From assembly GCA_034687125.1 (NCBI GenBank), contig JAQGBZ010000001.1, positions 558,001 through 622,000 of the forward strand: a DNA stretch of 64,000 bases. The letters are read 5' to 3'. The DNA comes from Neelides folsomi (Eukaryota > Arthropoda > Collembola > Neelipleona > Neelidae). Each line of letters opens with the position of its first letter. Within the stretch, counting starts at the first letter, position 1. Made by a program: the position numbers and the translations under genes. Below the pieces are notes generated by a model. That model was given only the letters and a program-made list of their open reading frames with translations. It had not been told where the DNA came from and did not search any database. Positions 1-12,255 of this stretch are shown one piece after another.

Positions 1-860
1 AGAAGTGTAGTTGGATAAAAGAAACAATATTTATTTTATTTAAAATCTAAATAGCAATCAACGTTTTAAAACTTGGTTTTATTCACATTTTAGCACACAC
101 TTACATATTGATTTATCTGGTTACTTTTTTATTTCACTATTGTTTTGTTTAACTTGTTATGTAATTTGTAATATTTAAGAACCAGTGGAATAATTAATAA
201 TAAATTAATGATTACAGATATGTACATACATAAGTACTATAGTTCAATAAACCATTATTCTAACTTCATTAACTTCACGATTTTAAATTCATCTATTATG
301 GATTTTCATATAATCATATACCTAGGTAAGGTAAGTATGGTAGGTAAGGTAGGTAAGAATGAACAGATTTTCAGACTTAAGATTCATTCAGTAAGTTTAT
401 TTATCGATTAAAATAAATCTTAACTCTGAAATATCTTGTCTTTATTTACAAATTAAATTCCAAATATTTTTAAGATTTTATGAGTAATTTTGATAAAAAT
501 ACATTATTCCTTAACCATACATGGTGTTTTTACGGTAATCAGCAGTTGTGCTTAAAATGAGCAAAATTTTTAAATTGTACGTTTGATCAAAGATCTACTT
601 TATACATATGTATGTATGTAAAGTATGTACAATATAATGTATAGTTACATATACTATGTATGTACTTTATATGCATATACTTTATACATATGTATGTATA
701 GTATTGTGCTCTAAATGACTGCGGCTTGTATTTAAAAATGAAATTTAGCTGTACATTTAGCTTATATTGTACTCCCTAGATTCAAATAAAAGATCAAATA
801 CTGTAATATTCTGCTCGTGGATAAAAACTATTATATTTTATAATTAAAATTTAACGACGA
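1..860. other. AT-rich flank, no gene seen
   Basis: No coding stretch longer than 67 codons and no splice-consistent exon was found. It lies downstream of the small minus-strand peptide gene and so must contain its 3' UTR. I did not find an unambiguous minus-strand AATAAA close to the stop. The only structure is the palindromic TACATA/TATGTA repeat patch at 596-699. Confidence 0.6.
596..699. repeat. 22-bp direct repeat in an AT palindromic patch
   Basis: A 22-nt sequence beginning TACTTTATACATATG occurs exactly at 596-617 and again at 678-699. The DNA between is made of related TATGTA/TACATA units, so the patch can also fold on itself. It looks like simple-sequence expansion rather than a mobile-element end; no flanking target duplication was seen. 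Confidence 0.7.
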
Positions 861-1498
861 TTAATTTGACTCATTTTGATTTTGGTTTTGAGGTTGCCTC
901 CGTCTGACTGGCAAATTACCGGCATGTCGATTACCTTTACGATAAAAGAGTACACCTCCGTTGCTCACGTGCTTCTTTTGTCGATATTCTGAAAAAGGCA
1001 AAAATGTTAGATTTTACTTTTCGAGTTATCCTTAAATCCCACCATTTAATTCGTCTTCTCCAAAGTCATCGATTCCCATTGACCGCTGCTTGACTGCAAT
1101 GATCCGTGCTAAAGGATGATAAGTGACGTCTCTTTTGGAGTTCCTTGGGAATTGGCCGCCTGGTCTTCTCATAGGATTATAGTCGCTTGGATGGGGAGAC
1201 CAAAATCGGGCTCTTTTGAAAACTCCGTAATTGTCATCTCCCTCTTTTTACAAAGGTCATCAATTTTTTAGTTATGTACATTAGCATAATAAACAATCAA
1301 GCCGAAAATTTCATCTATTGTATAAACATTTATTAAACTTATTTAATTATTTTAAATAATTTAATTAAGCGACTTTTTACCATAATCTTCTCCATCGTAT
1401 TCGGCGCCTTCTTCTAGGAACAAAGGTTCTCCGAAAACTTTTGAACTTATGGAGAAGAAGAGCACGAGAGTGAAAAGCGAAATGATGAGTCGAGACAT
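861..1498 (-). CDS. Secreted neuropeptide-like precursor, uncharacterised
   Basis: Not assigned to a known family. Three exons on the minus strand (1381-1498, 1043-1243, 861-988) join in phase to 447 nt, 148 aa plus stop TAA. Introns are 137 and 54 nt; both would put stops in frame if retained. Residues 1-23 form a signal peptide with a hydrophobic core (LIISLFTLVLFF). An acidic stretch (about 29-44) follows. Basic cleavage sites are KR at 49-50, RR at 65-66, KR at 76-77, KK at 111-112 and RRR at 135-137. The tail is Q/N-rich. There is no cysteine and no Gly immediately before a dibasic site, so classical amidation is not indicated. The layout resembles a neuropeptide prohormone; the piece between the two KR sites (51-75, starting ARFWSPHPSDYNP) is the candidate mature peptide. 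The first acceptor has a poor pyrimidine tract and is the weakest part of the model. A TATA box lies 81 nt upstream of the ATG. Confidence 0.62.
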
Positions 1499-1578
1499 GT
1501 TAAATGACTTTTGGAGAGTTCCGATTTGGAGTGATCCGGACTTTTGAATATGAATGGCCCATCAAGGAGGAAACTCTT

Positions 1579-1586
1579 CTTTTATA
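1579..1586 (-). promoter_or_regulatory. TATA box of the peptide gene
   Basis: TATAAAAG on the minus strand, 81 nt before the ATG at 1498. A start site about 30 nt downstream (near 1550) would give a 5' UTR of roughly 50 nt. The same octamer occurs by chance elsewhere in the window, so its position relative to a signal-peptide exon is what supports it. Confidence 0.55.
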
Positions 1587-3786
1587 CCCTTCCAAGTCTG
1601 TCGTGGGTGGAGTAAATTGACTTTAATAACTGAGAAGTTGAGATAAATCGTAATAAAAGAAAGTAAGGGAACCTTGAGCCCCCGGACGATACGATAAGTC
1701 TCTATTGAAATTCCAAGCTCTGCCTTTTTCACGCACAGCTTCAGGGCTAAATTATGATGAATATTTTTTTCTTAAATCTCTGAAGAGGTTTCAATGGCTC
1801 AATGCTCAAGTTTAATTAAACTTGGAAATTGAATTCCGAGACTTAAAGTAACATTTTTCCTAAAAGTGAAACCCCATATCATCGAAATTGGGACTTGAGG
1901 GAATTTTTTTAAGTATGTATATAATTTGCATCTACTCGAATCTCATATTCTCACGTATCATTTGAATCATAATTATATAATTTTTAATCATATTTTATCA
2001 ATATAGCAAAAGAATCCTCAAATCTTGGGATATTGGAAATGGAAAAATCTTATTTTAACTTATTAAACTTTTCTCATACATTTCTAAAAATAAAATATAA
2101 AAATCACATTCAATTTTTTTCAATTATGTATGCAAAACATATTGTGAAAGCCAAAATCTACTCATATTGTATTTTACATTTTTAATTATATTTGTACTTT
2201 TATATTAATAAAATCTTGTTTTAATTTTTTCAACTTTATTTATTAGAAAAAAGTTTTTCTATTAAATTCCTAATTGTTTTCTTTATTGTCCAAATTAATT
2301 AACTACAGGAGCATAGAGAATAATAATTCATATTTTGCCATATTCTTTTTATAGTTGAAAAACGTGTCCTTAATAAAAATAAGTTCACCGCAAGTTTCTC
2401 TCAAGTTTCAACCTTTACTTGAACTCTGCCCAAACTTTGCAAAGTTAACCTATTTTAATACCTATAAGTTATGGTTTATCAACAAGAATTTTTTGCGGAA
2501 AGAATATTGGCTGAAAGCATAAGGTTTCTTTCTTTATCCCATATTAGTTATTTATTCTCCTTAATGGGCATTTAAAATGGATGAGCTTGGGATTGTATCG
2601 AATGATGGAATTGAAGGTAGATCTCTTCTATTTCCGTCCGACTAACTCAACCCATCTTGATTAAAGGAACGTGAAGTGGAAAGTCTGAAGGGACGCGTTC
2701 TCAACTCCTCGTGCCTTTTCCGGAACTTTCCAACCCTCAAAGGAGGAAAAAGGATATTTGAAGGGAAAGTCAACTTTATGTTCATGCATTGGGAGATCTC
2801 ATATATAGAGAGTCTCCAGACGAGTTTTTACACTTCCTCCTATGCTTCTCTCTCTCTCGGAGTATCATGATGAAGGATGAATGTGAGCTTTTACAAGTTT
2901 AAGAGAAAGGAAAGAAAGGGAAGTTGGGAATAGTCAACGCTCCTTTTCTCGCCTCTATTATCTTTCCAAAAAACTCTCTGCTCACTCTCGGGAGTCCGCC
3001 TAACTATGCACCAAAAACTCCCACGGCTCCGAGTGTAATAATGAACTCTGCCAAATTAGGACAAACTTATACTAAATAAAGTTAAACAACCCTTTTTTAC
3101 ATATACTGTATGAATAATGTATAAAAAATATGTTATGCATAAATATTAATAATTACACACTTACACGATATCACTGCAGTGCATATTAATGTAATTAAGA
3201 ATTTATTTTTATATCTACACTTAACATAACGTAAAAATTAACTAAAATGAATAATACCATATTGGTATGTATATATTAATTAAATAAATAGTATATTATA
3301 TGTAAGTATTAGTACCATATTTTATAATAACATTATGTTATATTGAGTAATTGTTATTTATTACATAAATTTTATAGTATTTGTATTATTTATTATTCAT
3401 AACAGTAAAAATTGAATTGTTTTATGAAATTGAAAAACATTTCATTAATAAAGCGCATCTGTTTGTGCCATTTAATTTATTGGAATGTATTAAAGTGTAT
3501 GTGATTAAGTATGATGTATGGAATGTAAGTTTGTATGTTATTCTTGTGTGTAGAATGGAGGGTGGACATGGAAGGAAATATTGGTGAAAGTACAGGGTGT
3601 AATTTTGGAACGATTGTATCTTTGAGGAAAGTGGAAGAGAAATGATATTGGAGATGTGCAGCGCAGAGAAAACTCCTTTGCGACTCGGAAGAAGAAGCTG
3701 AGGATCAGTTGGGAACAGAACTCCGCTCTGCACACAAAATCCCTTGCCAAAAAATTTACATCTTGCGTATTTCCGACACGTTGAAG
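1587..3786. other. Intergenic region between peptide gene and alpha8 gene
   Basis: Divergent intergenic DNA between the minus-strand peptide gene and the plus-strand alpha8 subunit gene. No convincing exon. 2.6-3.05 kb is somewhat richer in GC; 3.05-3.6 kb is very AT-rich. The alpha8 promoter and 5' UTR should lie in the last few hundred bases. TCAGTT at 3705-3710 fits an arthropod initiator, but no TATA box or matching downstream element was seen, so the start site is unplaced. Confidence 0.5.
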
Positions 3787-6700
3787 ATGAGGAAAAATAG
3801 GGAAAATTTCCCCTTTTGCCCAAGGATTAATGGGATTTTTAAATCATTGTTCGTCTGCTTCATCCTTCAAGGTAAGATTGGTAATTTTAATTGCTGGATT
3901 AAATAATTGGAATTGATTTCAGTTTCAGTGGATCGGATCGAGGGGAATCCTGACGCCAAGAGGCTTTATGATGACCTCCTTAGTAATTACAATCGACTCA
4001 TTCGACCTGTGTCAAATAACACAAATAAATTAACTGTGAGATTGGGTCTCAAACTTTCTCAGTTAATTGATGTGGTGAGTATTTCGAAATTAATAATTAA
4101 ATCAATATTAATAATCCACGAAACTATTTGTATTGATTTATCTAAATATATATGGTAAATTATAACTAATTCAAAAAAAATACTCACGCATATATTTCTT
4201 ACATAAAATAATGATTTATAGTAATTTAATAATTGTGCTCAACTTATCTTAATTTTGGTAAATATGCAAGAGTACGAATTAAATAGACAATGAGCTTTGA
4301 TTGCAAAGTCAATTAATTGTTAAATAAGCATAAGGTATTTTTCATACACTATTATTATGGTAAAGTACTCAGAGTCTACTATTTAAATATATTTTCAAAT
4401 CTTTCATAATAATGAAATAATAATTTATTTTATAGAACTTAAAGAGTCAAATCATGACGACCAACGTTTGGGTCGAACAGGTAAAATTCCAATTAATCAT
4501 CTAAATGAATAAAAACTCACTTACAATTTTATCTGTAGAAATGGACGGATTACAAACTCCAATGGGACCCAACTGAATACGGAGGCGTTGAGCAATTGTA
4601 CGTTCCTTCTGAACACATTTGGCTCCCTGATATTGTCCTCTATAACAAGTAAGACAAATCTAAATATTTAACAATACAAATTTTCTCATACCAAATAGCC
4701 ATAATAATTAACAATTGCCAACGGTTCATTTCAATCTCAGTGCAGACGGTAATTACGAAGTGACTCTGATGACGAAGGCAACTCTTCATTACACTGGAGA
4801 AATCGTATGGAAGCCGCCGGCCATTTACAAGTCTTCATGCGAAATCAATGTGGAATGGTTCCCATTCGATGAACAAAGCTGTGCAATGAAGTTTGGTAAT
4901 TTCATTAATATTAAAGCTCCAAACTGGCGGAGTTATATTATTTCCCAACCTTTGTTCTGATTTTCTCTTCTCATTCCAGGCTCATGGACCTACGATGGCT
5001 TTCAAGTAAGTAAACTTCTCATTTCTGATCCAACCCACATTTCTCTTTCTTCTATTTAATTTATATAAAACTTTGCTAATATAAATATAGGAGGTATATT
5101 TAGGCCTGCTCTGTATATTATGTAACCTAATAAAGTTGTATGAAGTACGATATGCCAAATTCCACTTCTAATCTTCTCTCTTTCTGTGAATGAGTTCAAA
5201 TGATAGTGGATGTGAGGAACTCAAAGTGTGTTCCGGAATATCATTTTCACTCTTTTCTCCCTTGAGATAAAATTGCTAAAAGGATGAGTCTCTCTATTCT
5301 ACCATTTTCTACCCCTATCGCTCCTAAAAATACAATTCGTCCTTATCTCTCTTTATTATGGGTTTAGGAAATTAAAAACTCAAAATTCTCTCTAACTTTA
5401 CTTGTACTATAACTTCATACATTACAATTAAGAGTATAAACTTTCTCATGGTAAACTTTTAAAATTGCAATTTCCTATAAGCGTATTTGAAACTGAAAAC
5501 TGAACAAACTTCACACTATTTAAAAAAAATTAAAAAATGTATAAAACCAAAAAAGCTACCTACAGAACAGATACATTGTTTAGATAACTTTTATTAAAAA
5601 GGACATGTAATTTGTATTTACTCTAAACAAAATTGCATATAACTATTGTAATAAAAGATATAAGTTTACTTATTAGAGTTATTAGGTAAATATTAAGCAC
5701 TTTGGAATAAAAAGTGAAATTTGAGAATAATCTTAAAAGCATATTGGAATGATGTGTCATATTAAGAATATTGAAAGAGGTCTGAAAGTGTTTGGGTTGA
5801 TGTGTTTAGGTTGACTTACAACATATGGAGCAGAGTGCTGGGAGCAACCTCGTCCCAATCGGTATCGATCTCAAGGAGTTCTATATGTCTGTCGAATGGG
5901 ATATCCTGGAAGTGCCGGCGAGGAGGAACGAGGAATATTACCCGTGCTGCATCGAACCCTACCCAGGTATCTCTTTCATTACCAACACTTACACTTTACA
6001 GCCCCATTTGGTCCATCAGTTAACCGGGAGTGAATTCCCGTCATAAATCCATCCCTATATAGATAAATGACTCCGGCCTACAATTACTCTTTCTCGAATC
6101 ATTCCCATTACTGCCAATACCCCTTTTATTCATTGGTCTGAGAGCAAGGAGTAAAAAAAGAGTAAAAAGGGAAAAAAGAGAGACCCACTTTTATAAATAA
6201 TGTTATTAGGTAATATAGTATTTTTATTGCTAGTAAAAAATATTCTTTTCCATTAGAGCTAAATACGCATCCACCATATGTTATACAATTAGCTAAAGTC
6301 CGCTATACTCACTATCAGTGTAAAGGCGCCAAGGTTTAATATTTTGATGAAATTTTAATCAATGTTTTTGACAGATATTACATTCAATTTGACTATGAGA
6401 CGGAAGACGCTTTTCTACACTGTGAATCTGATCATCCCTTGTGTGGGGATTTCGTTCCTCACAGTCCTCGTCTTCTACTTGCCGTCTGACTCAGGGGAAA
6501 AAGTGACTCTGTGCATCTCCATCCTCCTGTCACTCACCGTGTTCTTCCTCCTCTTGGCAGAAATCATTCCGCCGACTTCGCTCGCAGTTCCTCTCCTTGG
6601 CAAATACTTACTTTTCACGATGATCCTCGTCACTCTCTCCATTTGTGTGACGGTGGGGGTCCTCAACGTTCACTTCAGGTTCTCAACCAACTCAACCTGT

Positions 6701-7839
6701 CTAAAACAACTGTCTTCCATTCAAATTCACAATATTACCACGCTCCATTTCCAAACATTTCCCTATTATTTAAAGACAAAACAAATAAACAAAGTTCTAA
6801 TTTCAAATCTCACAAGAATTTAGACCATTTTTTATTTGATTCTTTTTTCATATTTATTCTAATAAAATTACATTTTTTGACAGGTCCCCCTCAACACACA
6901 AAATGTCGCCTTGGGTGAAGAAAGTGTTTCTAGAGTTTATGCCGCGGGTTCTTTGTATGAAAAGACCAGAATATCATCCGCGTTATGCATTCGAAGGAGA
7001 TTTTACAACTTCTGGAACGGAATTTGGAGCAAATTTTGGAAGGTGAATATGAAACTAAATATAAATTTAAAAATGTTACACAAAATGGAATTTAACTACT
7101 ACACTTATTAATAACGAAATAATTAAATAAATAAAATTTAATAATTTTATTATTTGACATTTTAGCACATTGAGAAGGGATAGTTATTATGACAGTAGTC
7201 CGAGAACAGAATCGAGTATTGATCATTCTCGACATGTAAAATCATTTTCGGATGAGTCAGGTAAGGAATCAAATTGAAATTAGCTTAATTATAACATAAA
7301 TAAAAAATTTAAAATTTAATTATTAATTTAAACATGAAATTAATTAAATAAAACTTTTTTTGATTTTTTTCTAGATATTGGGAATAGATATAGTCCAGAG
7401 ATCTTGGCAGCCCTTCAAAGCGTTCAATTCATTGCCCAACATATCAAAGACGAAGATAAAGATACGGAGGTTCGAATTCATCCATCATCTTTCAATTTCA
7501 CTATAAATTATATGATTATATGATGAAGTGATGATGAAGTGGGGCGATATTTAAGCCTGAGAAATGGCGACAACCCCTTGTTGAAATGGATTTAATGTAT
7601 GGGTTTATGGGTTTAAGGTGATTGAAGATTGGAAGTACGTGGCAATGGTTCTGGACAGACTATTTCTTTGGCTCTTCACCCTTGCTTGCATCTTGGGGAC
7701 CTGTGGGATCATTTTTCAAGCGCCGTCGCTTTACGACACTCGAACTCCCATTGATCAAGAGCTATCAGAAATTTTCTTTCAAAGATCTTCAGGACGAAGT
7801 CGCCCAGCCGTCAAAGTCCCAGAGACAAATGTGCTCTAA
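3787..7839 (+). CDS. nAChRalpha8: nAChR subunit, alpha8/beta2 type
   Basis: Ligand-gated cation channel subunit of the neuronal plasma membrane, binding acetylcholine as part of a pentamer. Exons: 3787-3871, 3923-4074, 4436-4480, 4539-4648, 4741-4895, 4980-5005, 5810-5966, 6375-6678, 6884-7042, 7166-7260, 7375-7469, 7618-7839; all GT-AG, all in phase, 1605 nt, 534 aa. ATG 3787 is the first in-frame ATG and precedes a hydrophobic signal segment (about 18-31). Mature chain starts near [10 protein letters not shown] (37). Loop A Tyr129, Cys-loop Cys164-Cys178, loop B Trp185, loop C Tyr235, Cys237-Cys238 (alpha hallmark), Tyr242; M1 about 256-278, M2 286-308 (GEK start), M3 320-342, M4 about 470-493. 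Sequons at Asn60 and Asn248. Alpha8/beta2 assignment rests on [40 protein letters not shown] and [10 protein letters not shown]; Drosophila beta2 is the same lineage without CC. The Cys-loop exon is split 155+26. Confidence 0.95.
4980..5005 (+). other. nAChRalpha8: 26-nt coding exon of alpha8 (loop B)
   Basis: This short exon (acceptor TCATTCCAG, donor GTAAGT) encodes most of GSWTYDGFQ, including loop B Trp185. The intron before it falls after the first base of Gly183. Together with the upstream 155-nt exon it equals the single 181-nt exon of the alpha1 gene, so it marks an intron at a position where the two neighbouring paralogues have none. Confidence 0.9.
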
Positions 7840-10800
7840 TTAATGCTCTAATTACAATCTCATTCATATTAAAATGTATTCAAAAGCATTTTTGAGGATA
7901 TTGAAAATTTAAACATTGGAGTGTTTGTTAAATTTAAAATATAACCTTACTTTTAATAAATATAAAATACCAATACTCATTAAAATAATTATGTAAGAAT
8001 GTTCTGGTGGTCAATTGTTACACAACAACACAACCCTTAAGCCAAAATTGACATGAAAAATACTCAGCAATATACACAAACCTTCAAAACCTAAACCTCA
8101 AGATAAATACATAATATTTCCATACTATAAAATCTCATTTTGAGTTTGTAAAGTATTTAACTAAAATGTTCAACTATTCAACAAAACTTTGAATACAATG
8201 ACTATAAAAGCACACATTTTGAATCTTATAAAATAATGATAAATTAACCCAAGTACAATTCTCAAATGGTTCTGATATGCTACAAGTTCCAAATAACTTT
8301 AAAACCTTTAAATAATAATGCGCAATCGTTAAAATGCGCATATAAGATATATTAAATGTAAATAGCTCTTCATTTCAATCGATTCATTCAATTCTTCTTA
8401 TTTAGCACAAAGTATTAAAAATGATTATAAGTGAGAAATTTTATTATACATGTTTTATTTATTTTAACTAAGGTAGATCTCTCTTGTGCCAATATTAAAC
8501 GTTTCCTGCTTTTAGTTAAATGATTAATTATTATGTCTGTAGGTAATAGAATCATGTCTCATAGAAGTATTTTGTGACATAAATCAATTATGAAGTTCGT
8601 TGTAGTCTTCCTTTTTATAATAATGAATATGTCAAATAATGAAAAATTGTTTCTTTTACGCTAATTTGAACATGCATGAAAAATAATAATAACTACATAA
8701 AATATATTCAATAACTACCTATATTCAATAATGCTCACTCTTTAAAACTATTCGTATTTAATATCTAAACGTGTATAAAAACAATTTATATTTTGTTGGT
8801 TATACTAATATTTAAATCTAGCTAATTGTTTAGTCATTGAAGTAAATCGAGATGTAAGTTTATTAGAATTCACTCAAAAATATACATAAATACCCAAGAT
8901 AGACTTTTAATCCTTATATAAAGTAGCTTGTAAAATAGTATGAACATTTAACTGTACAATAAAGTTAATCTAGGAATAATAATCTTTAATTTGAAAATAA
9001 AACAATTTATTAAATGTTTAAAGTCGTTGAAAATAATTTTTTATCAATTTAATATAAAAGTCGATATTATAACTGCACAATATTCCCTGCCATCTATCTT
9101 CTAATATCGTAATTGCCAAGTATAATTTAGAAATGGTAGAAAGCGTCACAGAAAGTGCAGCAATGTCCCAAATTATTCTTGAATGGCCATTTCGTTGTTG
9201 AATTTCTTTGTTTACAATGTATTTTTACCATGAATGGTGCCATAATTAATTAGTTAAATCAAAATGGATCCAAATATGCCAAAGATGTAAATGAGTATTT
9301 TTTGCAATGAACCAAAATTTATTCTTTAGTTTCAGTGATTGAGCAGGTGGTCATTTTGGACATAAATTTCCACATTAAGTCCTACTTTACTCCCATCTTG
9401 GCACATTTACTTTGCTAAATGAAAGTCGTTTGTTGTTTGTATTTGAAAGTGAGTATCAATTTCAACCCCTAATATCTTTTGCGCCTTTGATTTAAACATT
9501 TTTTAAATGGAAATAAGTTTAATCATTTAATTAATATGAAATTCGTTCTCAATACAAATACACAATAATTTGCCTCTATTGAGTGAAAACTTAAATAGAA
9601 ACTGTATAGCAATGTTATTTATAAATTAAATTCATTAACATTTTAGTAACAAAGTATCAACACATTGTTTTTTACTCTTAATTAATAGTTAACATTTAAT
9701 TGTAAATGTCAATAAAAGGTAGACCAATATAATTAATAGTTTTTTTATCAACCCCCAATCAAAGCTACATTGCATTTCATACACAACAAGCACATTTTAT
9801 CAACATTTCTGACGTTATATCTCTTTTTTATACTTATTTTAATAGTGACATTGTTTACTTATTTTGTAATAATTTATTCTAGACATTGATCATATATTTA
9901 ATTTTAATGACGTGTTTGTCTACATTTATAACCATAATCATCGTTCATAATTATCATGTACTTATTAATTATAATTAGTCCTATTGTTTAGTTATTAAAA
10001 ACAGTAAATATATCATTCATTTTACACATAACGACAAAATTCGATGAAAATCTCATTCAAGTACTTTTAAATACCTCATAGACTTAAACATTTACTGTAC
10101 TCGCATACCTTTATCACTTTAATACTCATTGCTTAAAAATTCATAATATATGCTAAAAATAAGTTTCTAACCACTAGTTTACTATACATTAATGCGAACA
10201 TTAAGTACATACCTAAATATTCATTGATTGTCAGTCACTGATTAATTATCTAAAAATCCAAGTAATTTAAAAAAGAAATATTTAATAAAATAAAATAGGA
10301 TAATAAACCAAAACAGTTAGCTACTTCTCTCGACCATCTTTTTCATCAATTAATATACCGATACAAATTATAAGCAACATATTACGTATTACACAAATTA
10401 TTAAAACTTGACTATAACTATCTGTACATATCAGTTGCATAATTAAATTGATTGTCTCAATAAAAAATTACAAAATCAATTAAATGGTGGAAAAATCATG
10501 TTAAATTTTATTTAAGATTTCAATAAACGCCGTTATCAAAAGTAAATTCATGTAAAAATGATACTTTTTTTAATCTAACAATAATGAATATCACTCTGCT
10601 ATCTAAAATTCTAAAAATTTGAAAAATAACTTAAAGATTAAGGTCAAAGTCTTAATTATGTCAATTATATCATAAGTGAAATGATTTGATCATTAAAAAC
10701 TAAAATTGGGTATATTCCTTCCATAGCATTTCCTCATAGAGCCAACGTCTGTCGGATTCAACATTTGACTTATCTTATACCTTTTTAGTCTTATTATTAA

Positions 10801-12255
10801 GCAATCTGTTCAACTAATGCAATGCGATGGAAAAGTTGCGAAAGTCGTTTGGGAATTTGAGTGAAAATGGGAGAAATCCAAACTTTCCCTCCATCACATT
10901 AGAAGTACACAAAAGTAAGTACACAAAAGAGAAATCTGTACTCATGCACGTGTGCTCAAATGAAGATTTATTTCACAACTCATATTTTACCTTATTGCGG
11001 AACTGCAACAAGTCGAGGTCAAAATATAAGTTTAGGGTTTTCAAGTTAAAAATCCTCTTGAGTACACTCAAAGTACATTAAAATTTAATAATAATTTAAT
11101 AATAATATATCGTCAAACACGTCCAACTTAATCAGGCTTATTTCCTCCTTTAAAATTGATTTTAATAATTAGATTTAATTGGGAAATTTAAAGCTGATAA
11201 ACAATTGATTTTAAGTGCTATAAACAGTTTTAAACAAGGGTGGATAATTGAACATGACAATTCCATTATAATTAACAGAGCGACGATTTAGTGCGATGCA
11301 ATCTGGGGTTATTCATCTTCTTCCCCACCGCCATTGTCCAGATTAAAGGAACTGACTAACTCTCTAGTAAGTTTTAATCCTCAATGCGGAAATAAATGGG
11401 AGCTCAAAGTGAAGTCGGGATGATATATATTTTAAGCAGCTCAGCCCAAAGTATTGTAATAATTCACAAACCTTTGAATCCAACTTGTTTGGGATTATTA
11501 TTATTAACATGAATAAATTGTGGAGGCATCCATCCGAGTCCATCCGAAAGTTCAAAAACAGCTCATGATTCCTTAATTAGATGCCGTAAATAAATTAAAC
11601 TCTCCAGAGATTTAAAAAAATGAGATTCCTTTCATTCTTTACTTAATTAGGCTCTAAACTTAAATGGCTAATTTTTTCCCTTTGGTGGAATAATCCAATT
11701 GATCATTCTCCTCTTCGTTTCAATAAAATTAAGAAAAACAAGGGAATTTACCTAACTTAATTAATAATTTACTCCCAAGGCTGGGCCTTGAAAGTGAAAA
11801 AGGTCTCGAATGATCTCCCGGTTCTAAGCGGGGATTTTTAAGGTACATAGAAGAATTAAAGATTAAAAAAATGATCAAACCGAGAGGTTTCCCCACGAAC
11901 CCGTTCGAGTTCATTCTCCTACCGTGAAAAGGGTCTTTAATTATGTAAGCAAAGACACACGTCATCTTTCATGTGAAAGACTCATCTTTATTTTTAATTT
12001 AATTTGTAAATCCAACAGCTTCTTATATAACAACAATTGCATTTTGTGAAGGCCAGAATGAGCAATTAATATAATAAGTTCTTGAAGTAAAAGAGCACAG
12101 AATATTTCTTAATGTAATTTGAGGCTTGAGTGATTCAATTAAATATAGCCGCATGAAAGTTATAAGAATGAGATGTGTATACAACTGTGTGTCCTACAAT
12201 ATGAGCAAATAGAATGATGAAGACGTTTCTTTGGCTGCTTATTCTTAAGCTTTTT
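7840..12255. other. Convergent intergenic region, alpha8 / alpha2 3' ends
   Basis: Very AT-rich DNA between two genes transcribed towards each other; it must hold both 3' UTRs. A minus-strand AATAAA (plus TTTATT at 11987-11992) lies about 270 nt past the alpha2 stop and may be its poly(A) signal. Stops are frequent in all frames; the few short open frames (such as 10827-11081) have no homology I recognise. No RNA gene or mobile element seen. Confidence 0.5.
7955..7960 (+). terminator. Candidate poly(A) signal of alpha8
   Basis: AATAAA 116 nt after the TAA stop, in an AT-rich trailer. It is the nearest canonical signal downstream of the last exon. The cleavage site is not determined. Confidence 0.45.

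Noticed and set aside
3422-3823. 133-codon minus-strand frame over the alpha8 first exon
   Set aside because: Antisense to the alpha8 start region, no domain, no conserved feature.
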